The translations under genes and the position numbers were made by a program. Shown here one piece after another: positions 58,682 to 64,000 of a stretch of 64,000 bases of DNA. The DNA comes from JAKFWI01 sp035549875. GTDB lineage: Bacteria > Pseudomonadota > Alphaproteobacteria > Caulobacterales > Aquidulcibacteraceae. Below the pieces are notes generated by a model. It searched no databases and was not told the DNA's origin. It was given only the letters and a program-made list of their open reading frames with translations. The number at the start of each line of letters is the position of its first letter. Position 1 is the stretch's first letter. The stretch is taken from contig DASZPV010000010.1 of NCBI GenBank assembly GCA_035549875.1, positions 1 to 64,000 of the forward strand, written 5' to 3'.

Positions 58682-59245
58682 ATGACCGTCCCCATCCGCG
58701 TGCTCGGTTTCGCCGGCAGCCTGCGCAAGGGCTCGCTCAACCGCGCGCTGCTGCGCGCAGCCGCTGAACTTGCGCCCGCAGACATGACGATCGAGCAATT
58801 CGATATCGCCGCCGTGCCGCTCTACAACGCCGACGTGGAAGCGGCGGGCGATCCCGAAGGGGTGGCCGCATTCAAAGCGGCGATCCGCGCCGCCGACGGC
58901 GTGCTGATGGTGACGCCGGAATATAATCATGGCGTTCCAGGCGTGATGAAGAACGCGGTCGACTGGGCCTCGCGGCCGCCGCGCGGAGCGCCGCTCAGCG
59001 CCAAACCCGCGGGCCTCATTGGCGCCTCTCCCGGCATGGTCGGCACGGCGCGCGGCCAGAGCCAGTTGCGCCAGGCGTTTGAATTCACCAATTCCTATTG
59101 CATGCCGCAGCCGGAAGTCCTGGTTTCCCGCGCGCACGAAAAATTCGACGCCGCCGGCAAGCTGACCGACCAGCCGACGATCGATTTCCTCAAGCAATAT
59201 CTTGTCGCGTTCGGCGCATGGATCGTGCGATTCAAGCATGGCTGA
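58682..59245 (+). CDS. NADPH-dependent FMN reductase
   Basis: 187 residues, ATG after CGGAG. Flavodoxin-like fold with GFAGSLRKGSLNRALLRAA for the FMN phosphate, MVTPEYNHGVPGVMKNAVDWASRPP, and GASPGMVGTARGQSQLRQ, the classical pattern of chromate/azo/quinone reductases of the NADPH-dependent FMN reductase family. It reduces FMN, quinones or metals. It overlaps the first CrcB gene by eight bases (ATGGCTGA), hence coupled translation. It is the only flavin reductase in the window that could serve the LLM monooxygenase, but is 47 kb away. Confidence 0.9.
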   Translation: MTVPIRVLGFAGSLRKGSLNRALLRAAAELAPADMTIEQFDIAAVPLYNADVEAAGDPEGVAAFKAAIRAADGVLMVTPEYNHGVPGVMKNAVDWASRPPRGAPLSAKPAGLIGASPGMVGTARGQSQLRQAFEFTNSYCMPQPEVLVSRAHEKFDAAGKLTDQPTIDFLKQYLVAFGAWIVRFKHG

Positions 59246-59630
59246 CGCTTTGGTCGGGGCCGGCGCGGTCGCGGCGGGCGCGCTGATCGGCGGGCCGGCG
59301 CGTTTCTTCCTGTCGCAGCTCATCGCCAAACACGCCGGCGAGAAATTTCCCTGGGGCACGCTGGCGGTCAATATCAGCGGCTGCTTTGCGATGGGCGTGC
59401 TTGCTTCCTATGCCGGCGCGCACGGCTATTCGGCGCAATCGCCGTTCTGGCTGCTGTTCGCCACCGGCGGCCTCGGAAGCTACACCACCGTCTCCTCGTT
59501 CGCCTTCCAGACCCTCGCCCTCGCCCATGACGGCCAACGCCGTACCGCCATGCGCTACGCCGTCCTGTCCGTCGCGCTGTGCATTTCGGCGGTCGCCGCC
59601 GGCTATGGGCTCGCGGACCTCTACGCATGA
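59238..59630 (+). CDS. crcB: Fluoride channel subunit CrcB (first)
   Basis: 130 residues from ATG 59238. Four helices; the N-terminus has GALIGGPARFFLSQ with the conserved Arg, NISGCFAMGV carries the Asn of helix two, and GGLGSYTTVSSFAFQ is the helix-three Phe-box segment with the break. The segment is less standard than that of the next gene (GLGSYTT rather than GFCGGFTTFSTF). In two-gene CrcB systems the two subunits form a heterodimeric channel with fixed opposite orientations. Confidence 0.88.
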   Translation: MADALVGAGAVAAGALIGGPARFFLSQLIAKHAGEKFPWGTLAVNISGCFAMGVLASYAGAHGYSAQSPFWLLFATGGLGSYTTVSSFAFQTLALAHDGQRRTAMRYAVLSVALCISAVAAGYGLADLYA

Positions 59631-60007
59631 TCCCCGCCTGGAAAACATACGCTGCCATAGCCGCCGGCAGCGTCGTCGGCAGCCTGATGCGCTGGGCCGC
59701 CGATCTTGTTTTCCCGCTCTGGCTTGACCCCGGCTTTCCCTGGTCGACGCTGTTCGTGAACGTCGCCGGCTCTTTCATCATCTCCTATTACGCCGCGCGC
59801 TTTCCCGCCGCCGGCGCGTTGGCCCGCCATTTCGTGATGACTGGCCTTTGCGGCGGCTTCACCACCTTCTCCACGTTCGGCCTCGGCGCGTTGAATTTGC
59901 TGCGGATCAATGCTGGCGGCGAGGCCCTTGCCTATGCTGGCCTGACGCTTGTGGGCGCAATCCTCGCGGTCTGGCTGGGCGACGTGTTCGGACGGAAAAC
60001 CGACTGA
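59627..60007 (+). CDS. crcB: Fluoride channel subunit CrcB (second)
   Basis: 126 residues; the ATG overlaps the previous stop as ATGA, so translation is coupled. It has GSVVGSLMRWAADL (helix one Arg), NVAGSFIISYYAAR (Asn), and GLCGGFTTFSTFGLG (Thr-Phe-Ser-Thr-Phe fluoride track). Exports fluoride from the cytosol. No fluoride riboswitch is evident before the FMN reductase gene. Confidence 0.9.
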   Translation: MIPAWKTYAAIAAGSVVGSLMRWAADLVFPLWLDPGFPWSTLFVNVAGSFIISYYAARFPAAGALARHFVMTGLCGGFTTFSTFGLGALNLLRINAGGEALAYAGLTLVGAILAVWLGDVFGRKTD

Positions 60008-60034
60008 GCGCGGCGTTCGGCCGCCCAGTCGCAC

Positions 60035-60051
60035 TTGCAAACCATTTGCAA
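60035..60051. promoter_or_regulatory. Fur-type operator upstream of feoA
   Basis: TTGCAAACCATTTGCAA: perfect 7-base arms (TTGCAAA and TTTGCAA) around CCA, ending 29 bases before the feoA ATG. The TGCAAA...TTTGCA form resembles Fur/Mur boxes of alphaproteobacteria, so iron repression of feoAB is likely. Confidence 0.65.
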
Positions 60052-60080
60052 CTTGAGCGCAATGAGCGCATGAAAGCTGC

Positions 60081-60311
60081 ATGACACTGGACAGGATGGC
60101 CAAGGGCGCCCTCGCCCGCATCGCCTCCATCGAGGCCGCGCCCGACCTTGAGGCGAAGCTGCGCGAAATCGGCTTCGCCGAAGGCGACGAGGTCGAGATG
60201 CTTGGCCGCGGCCCGTTCGGCGGCCAGCCCTTGGCGGTGCGCCTCAACCGCCGGATCATCGCTCTGCGTTCGGTGGAGGCCCGCGCACTGCGTCTAGAGC
60301 GCGCGCCTTGA
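60081..60311 (+). CDS. feoA: Ferrous iron transport protein A
   Basis: 76 residues. SH3-like FeoA domain: LREIGFAEGDEVEMLGRGPFGGQPLAVRLNRRIIALRSVEARAL, with the expected LGxxxGxxVxxxxxxPxGxPxxxxxxxxxxALR pattern. It assists FeoB. Stop and feoB start overlap as TTGA. Confidence 0.92.
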   Translation: MTLDRMAKGALARIASIEAAPDLEAKLREIGFAEGDEVEMLGRGPFGGQPLAVRLNRRIIALRSVEARALRLERAP

Positions 60312-62140
60312 GCACGCTGCGTCTTGCGCTGGTCGGCGCGCCCAATTCCGGCAAGTCGACCCTGTTCAACGGCCTCACTGGCGGGCGCGCCAAGACCGCC
60401 AATTATGCCGGCGTCACGGTCGAGCGCCGTCGCGGCTGGTTCAAGACCGAAGCCGGACGCACCGTCGAACTGATCGATCTGCCTGGCATCTATGGCTTCA
60501 CCGCCCGCTCGCTGGACGAGCGCATCGCTTACGAAGCCATCACCGGCCGCAACACCGAAGAAGCCCCGCCCGACGCGCTGCTGGTGCTGCTCGACGCCTC
60601 CGACATCCGCACGCATCTGCATTTCGTGTTGCAGGTCCGCGCGCTCGGCCGGCCGATGGTGCTGGCGCTCAACATGATGGACCTGGCCGAACGCGACGGC
60701 GTACGCATTGATGTGCCGGCGCTCGAAAAGCGCCTCGGCGTGCCGGTCGTGCCCACCTGGGCGACGCGCGCCGCCGGCCGCGCCGGCCTGCTGGCGCGGA
60801 TCGAAACACTGCTCGCCTCCAATGCCTGGCTGGAAGCCCCGCCGCCGCAGTCTTCATCCGACCTGCAAGCGTTCCAGCGCGAGGCGCGCGCCATTTCGAA
60901 AGACGTGATCCTCGCCGAGCCGGCGATGAACCGGCTGACGCGCGCAATCGACGCCGTCGTACTTAATAAGATCGCTGGCCCGCTGATCCTGGCGGCGATC
61001 TTGTTCCTGATGTTCCAGGCAGTGTTTACCTGGGCCACCGGGCCGATGGACGCGATCGATGCGGGCGTGGGCGCGCTGAACCAGGCCGTCAGCGCCGCCC
61101 TGCCTGAAGGCTGGCTGCGCGGCCTGATCACCGACGGGATCATTTCCGGCGTCGGCAGCGTGATCATTTTCCTGCCGCAGATCGTCATCCTGTTCGCGCT
61201 GATCCTGGCGCTTGAAGCCTCCGGCTACATGGCGCGCGCCGCGTTCCTGATGGATGAATTGATGATCCGCGTCGGCCTCAATGGCCGGGCGTTCATTCCG
61301 CTGCTTTCCAGTTTCGCCTGCGCCATTCCCGGCATGATGGCCGCGCGGGTTATCGAAAATGAAAAAGACCGCCTGACCACGATCATGATCGCGCCGCTAA
61401 TGACCTGTTCGGCGCGGCTTCCTGTTTACACGCTGATCATCGCCGCCTTCATCCCGCGCACGAACGTGGGCCCATTTGGCCTGCAGGGGCTGGTGATGTT
61501 CGCACTCTACGCCGTCGGCGTGCTCAGCGCCGTGATTGTCGCTTTCGTGCTGAAACGCACCGTCACCAAAGGCCCGCAGCAGCCGCTGCTGATGGAATTG
61601 CCAACCTACAAACTGCCAGACGCCAAGGATTTTTTCCTGAACCTGCTCTCGCGCGCCTGGGCGTTCCTCAAGCGCGCGGGCACGGTGATTTTCGCCGTCT
61701 CCGTGATCCTCTGGTTTCTGGCCAGCTTCCCGGCCGGCGGCGGCGACATCCGCCATTCCTTCGCCGGCATGATCGGCGGCGTGCTTGAACCCATTCTGCG
61801 CCCGATCGGCTTCAACCTCGAAATCGCCATCGCGCTTGTGCCGGGCATGGCTGCACGCGAGGTCGCGGTCGGCGCGCTCGGGACAGTCTATGCCGTCCAG
61901 GGCGCCGGCGGCGACGCGGCCAGTCTCGGCCACGTGCTCGCGGGCGCGTGGTCGCTGCCTACCGCGCTTTCGTTCCTGGCCTGGTACGTCTACGCGCCGC
62001 AGTGCCTCGCCAGCCTCGCGGTCGCGCGGCGCGAGACCAATTCCTGGAAATGGACCGCGCTGATCGTGGTCTATCTCTTTACGATGGCTTACATCGCCTC
62101 CGGCGCGACCTATTGGATCGCCAAGGCCGCCGGGCTTTAG
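60308..62140 (+). CDS. feoB: Ferrous iron transporter B
   Basis: 610 residues from the TTG at 60308. The N-terminal G domain has G1 GAPNSGKST (10-18), G2 NYAGVTVE, G3 DLPG (57-60), and G4 NMMD (122-125). The membrane domain includes two Gate motifs: FACAIPGMMAARVIEN and, later, PGMAAREVAVGALG. Length is near the shorter FeoB type, without a long C-terminal tail. It takes up Fe(II) across the inner membrane. Confidence 0.95.
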   Translation: MSTLRLALVGAPNSGKSTLFNGLTGGRAKTANYAGVTVERRRGWFKTEAGRTVELIDLPGIYGFTARSLDERIAYEAITGRNTEEAPPDALLVLLDASDIRTHLHFVLQVRALGRPMVLALNMMDLAERDGVRIDVPALEKRLGVPVVPTWATRAAGRAGLLARIETLLASNAWLEAPPPQSSSDLQAFQREARAISKDVILAEPAMNRLTRAIDAVVLNKIAGPLILAAILFLMFQAVFTWATGPMDAIDAGVGALNQAVSAALPEGWLRGLITDGIISGVGSVIIFLPQIVILFALILALEASGYMARAAFLMDELMIRVGLNGRAFIPLLSSFACAIPGMMAARVIENEKDRLTTIMIAPLMTCSARLPVYTLIIAAFIPRTNVGPFGLQGLVMFALYAVGVLSAVIVAFVLKRTVTKGPQQPLLMELPTYKLPDAKDFFLNLLSRAWAFLKRAGTVIFAVSVILWFLASFPAGGGDIRHSFAGMIGGVLEPILRPIGFNLEIAIALVPGMAAREVAVGALGTVYAVQGAGGDAASLGHVLAGAWSLPTALSFLAWYVYAPQCLASLAVARRETNSWKWTALIVVYLFTMAYIASGATYWIAKAAGL

Positions 62141-62148
62141 CTGGCTTG

Positions 62149-62742
62149 ATGAGCGCCGCTCCGAAAATTGCTGGCCTGTTGCTCGCAGGCGGACAATCGC
62201 AACGCTTCGGCGCGGAAAAAGCGATGGCGAAATTCCGCGGCCGGCCGATGATCGAGATCGTCGCCGAACGGTTCGCCGATTTTCACGGCGTCGCCGTTTC
62301 CGCACCCGGGCAATCGGGCGCCGCCGCCTTCGCCCGCGCCCACGGCTATGGCCTGATCGAAGACAATCCGCTGTCGCCGGCCGGTCCGCTCGCCGGCATA
62401 TGCGTCGGCCTGGAATGGGCCGCTGCGCGGGATTTCACCCATCTCGCGACGGCGCCTTGCGACACGCCGCTCCTGCCGCCGGATCTCTATTCGACTCTCG
62501 CCGCTGAACTGGGCGAGGCGTCCGCCGCCTTCGCCGCGACGGCGGAAGGCGATCACGCGCTCTGCGCACTTTGGCGCATCGGCCTGCTGGCGCCGCTGCG
62601 CGAAACCCTGGCCGCCGGCGATCATCCAGCGATCCGGAATTTTCTACTGGCGAACGGCGCGCGCCGCGTAACATTCGCCGGCGCCGCGGCATTCGCCAAC
62701 GCCAACACGCCTGAAGACCTCGCCAGGCTGGCCACACAATAG
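62149..62742 (+). CDS. mobA: Molybdenum cofactor guanylyltransferase
   Basis: 197 residues from ATG 62149, eight bases after feoB. LLLAGGQSQRFGAEKA is the nucleotidyltransferase loop (GG at 14-15, Lys24), ATAPCDTPLLP gives the metal-binding Asp, and LWRIGLLAPLRE and RRVTFAGAAAFANANTPEDLA close the fold as in MobA. It attaches GMP to molybdopterin. The Pro-Ala rich TPEDLA end is usual. Other moco genes are not nearby. Confidence 0.9.
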   Translation: MSAAPKIAGLLLAGGQSQRFGAEKAMAKFRGRPMIEIVAERFADFHGVAVSAPGQSGAAAFARAHGYGLIEDNPLSPAGPLAGICVGLEWAAARDFTHLATAPCDTPLLPPDLYSTLAAELGEASAAFAATAEGDHALCALWRIGLLAPLRETLAAGDHPAIRNFLLANGARRVTFAGAAAFANANTPEDLARLATQ

Positions 62743-62760
62743 CGGACCGCCGGCGGTCCG
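62743..62760. terminator. Perfect 18-base palindrome between convergent genes
   Basis: CGGACCGCCGGCGGTCCG begins one base after the mobA stop and lies just before the stop of the CHAD gene; it can fold as a hairpin on both strands and is followed by TTC on the plus strand. Confidence 0.6.
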
Positions 62761-62761
62761 T

Positions 62762-64000
62762 TCAGAACGGCGCAGTCGCGGTGATTTTCCGCGCCGCGGC
62801 CTGCGCGCCGGCCATCGAGCGCACGGCAAGTTTCGATCGCATCTCGCCGGCCAGGTGCCCGGCGGCGAACATCAGCGTCGGCTTGGCGGCGCTGGCGGCC
62901 GCGGCCATCTCGGTCAGCATATCGGCGGCGAATACCAGATCGTGCTGGCGGCCCAGCGCATTCTGCAAATCCTCCAGCGCGCCTATGAAGTCCTTCGCCC
63001 GCTCGCGTCCCTGCGCGCCTTTGACCAAGGGGGCGAAAAACTCCGTCGCGTAGCGCAGCCGCTTGCCGCATTTGCGCAGATCGTGCAGCGCCTCGTCGTC
63101 GAGCTTGCGCACGACGCTCCCGGCGCGTGAGAGCTTTTGCCACTTCTGGGTGACCCGCCGCGTGGCGAACGCCATCGCCGTCTCGGCCACTTCATCGCGC
63201 AGCGCCCAATCGCCGGCTTCGATCCATTGCAACAACCGTAAGAGCGCGCGGCGCCAGCGCTCTGAGGAGAGATCGCGGACGAGATCGCCATAGCGCTGCC
63301 GTTTCAAGTCCGCGATGTGATCTGACAGATCACGGAATCCAAGCGGCGCATCGTCCGGCGCCCGCGCGCCCAGAATCCTTACTTCAAATACGTCAAGGTC
63401 GCGCACCTTGCCGAGCGAATCCGAAATCCATTTCAGATCGGCCTTTACCAGCGCTGTCTGCGTGTCCTGAACCAAAGGCGCAAACAGGGACAGCGCCGAA
63501 CGCAATCGCCGGATTCCAATCCGCGCCTGATGGATCGCCTCGCCATCGAAGCGCAGCCTCACCACCTCTTCGTTGAGCATGAAGTGCTGGACGCAGGAAT
63601 GCGCGATGGCCCGGAACGCCGTGCGCGGCGTCATGCGCGGCGTCAGCGGCGCGGGCTTGGCGCGTGCGGGCTTGCCCCAGCTTTCGTCGAGCAGGCGATA
63701 GCCGCGCTCGTCCTTGGTGAATGCGGTCGGCCGCAGGCGCGCCGATTCAGATAGCACGCGCGCCACGTCGAACAGGTCGCGCGGCGCGCCCTGCTTCAAT
63801 TCGATTTCCAGTTCGCACAGACTGGTCGTGTTGCCGCCGGCGACGATCTCGCCGCGATCGAGCGCAAATTCCACGTCCACGCCCTCGGCGCTGCGCTGCC
63901 AGGAGGTGCGCTCGCTCCGCACCGTGAACACCGGACGCAGCACCGCCTTTTCGGCGATCACCGAAACACGCGACAGCATCTTTGCGTCGGCTTCGTCAAA
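62762..64000 (-). CDS. CYTH-CHAD domain protein, 5' end outside window
   Basis: The frame is open to the window edge (reading FDEADAK before the first Met at 63979), so the start lies beyond. About 412 residues are visible. Up to about residue 90 is the latter part of a CYTH domain (VDVEFALDRGEIVAG, CELEIELKQG). The rest is a CHAD domain: EEVVRLRFDGEAIHQARIGIRRLRSALSLFAPL, KVRDLDVFEV, LHDLRKCGKRLRYATEFFAPL, RQHDLV, with the conserved His and Arg-Arg clusters. CYTH-CHAD proteins are inorganic triphosphatases or polyphosphate-binding proteins. Confidence 0.88.
   Translation of the reverse strand, partial: FDEADAKMLSRVSVIAEKAVLRPVFTVRSERTSWQRSAEGVDVEFALDRGEIVAGGNTTSLCELEIELKQGAPRDLFDVARVLSESARLRPTAFTKDERGYRLLDESWGKPARAKPAPLTPRMTPRTAFRAIAHSCVQHFMLNEEVVRLRFDGEAIHQARIGIRRLRSALSLFAPLVQDTQTALVKADLKWISDSLGKVRDLDVFEVRILGARAPDDAPLGFRDLSDHIADLKRQRYGDLVRDLSSERWRRALLRLLQWIEAGDWALRDEVAETAMAFATRRVTQKWQKLSRAGSVVRKLDDEALHDLRKCGKRLRYATEFFAPLVKGAQGRERAKDFIGALEDLQNALGRQHDLVFAADMLTEMAAAASAAKPTLMFAAGHLAGEMRSKLAVRSMAGAQAAARKITATAPF

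Noticed and set aside
1..64000. tRNA, rRNA, CRISPR arrays, insertion sequences and prophage.
   Set aside because: None could be found by reading; no regularly spaced repeats, transposase motifs or integrase were seen.

Overview
The window is G+C-rich (roughly 60-65% by eye) bacterial chromosome, with strong GGAGG-type ribosome binding sites, many ATG/GTG/TTG starts, and promoters of the TTGACA-N17/18-TAtcgT kind. Gene content (NMT1/THI5-like binding proteins, exported c-type cytochromes and quinoproteins, malate synthase G, LctP permease, paired CrcB, FeoA/FeoB with a TTGCAAA-type operator, TonB receptor) fits a free-living Gram-negative bacterium, most likely an alphaproteobacterium. That placement is inference; there is no rRNA or tRNA gene here. 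I see no transposase, integrase, phage gene or CRISPR array.

From 1 to about 53.7 kb lies a dense catabolic region rich in paralogues. 0-6 kb: an MBL-fold hydrolase (cut by the window edge) and a minus-strand operon of an exported carboxymuconolactone-decarboxylase (CMD) protein, two solute-binding proteins and two bicupins. 6-14 kb: an MFS transporter, an exported MBL hydrolase, a DUF6152 protein, a secreted 'GHSIGHWEGDTLVVDT' protein, an LLM-type flavin monooxygenase, a cytochrome c-PQQ sugar dehydrogenase fusion and an exported DUF6282 protein. 14-26 kb: an operon of quinoprotein dehydrogenase, cytochrome c, cytochrome c-NHL fusion, NHL propeller and a second exported CMD protein; then an SDR and an isochorismatase-fold hydrolase, a GlcG-cupin fusion and a cytochrome c-quinoprotein. 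26-30 kb: an exported aldose epimerase, a second DUF6152/GHWEGD pair, and an exported FMN alpha-hydroxyacid dehydrogenase carrying a CXXCH motif. 30-40 kb: an operon of bicupin, small cupin, Gfo/Idh/MocA protein, lactate/glycolate-type permease, 2-hydroxyacid dehydrogenase, glycerate 2-kinase and MBL protein, divergent from a MarR regulator and an exporter. 40-52 kb: a long minus-strand run of TPP enzyme, MFS transporter, bicupin, NahF-type aldehyde dehydrogenase, malate synthase G, GlcG-like protein, BKACE enzyme, HpcH/HpaI aldolase and another bicupin, divergent from a second MarR regulator.

Taken together, the enzymes suggest oxidation of an organic substrate by periplasmic quinoproteins, flavoproteins and cytochromes, followed by cytosolic cleavage (TPP enzyme, aldolase, BKACE, aldehyde dehydrogenase) and disposal of C2/C3 acids through glyoxylate, hydroxypyruvate, glycerate and malate. 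The substrate cannot be read from the sequence. Five bicupin paralogues are spread across four operons, and a 20-bp palindromic element recurs in four divergent promoter regions, so the separate clusters may form one regulon.

From 53.8 kb to the end the content changes to metal and halide homeostasis and cofactor genes: DUF2946 protein, TonB receptor and YcnI/DUF1775 copper protein; a TPR protein; an FMN reductase; two CrcB fluoride channel subunits; FeoA-FeoB under a probable Fur-type operator; MobA; and a CYTH-CHAD protein cut by the right edge.
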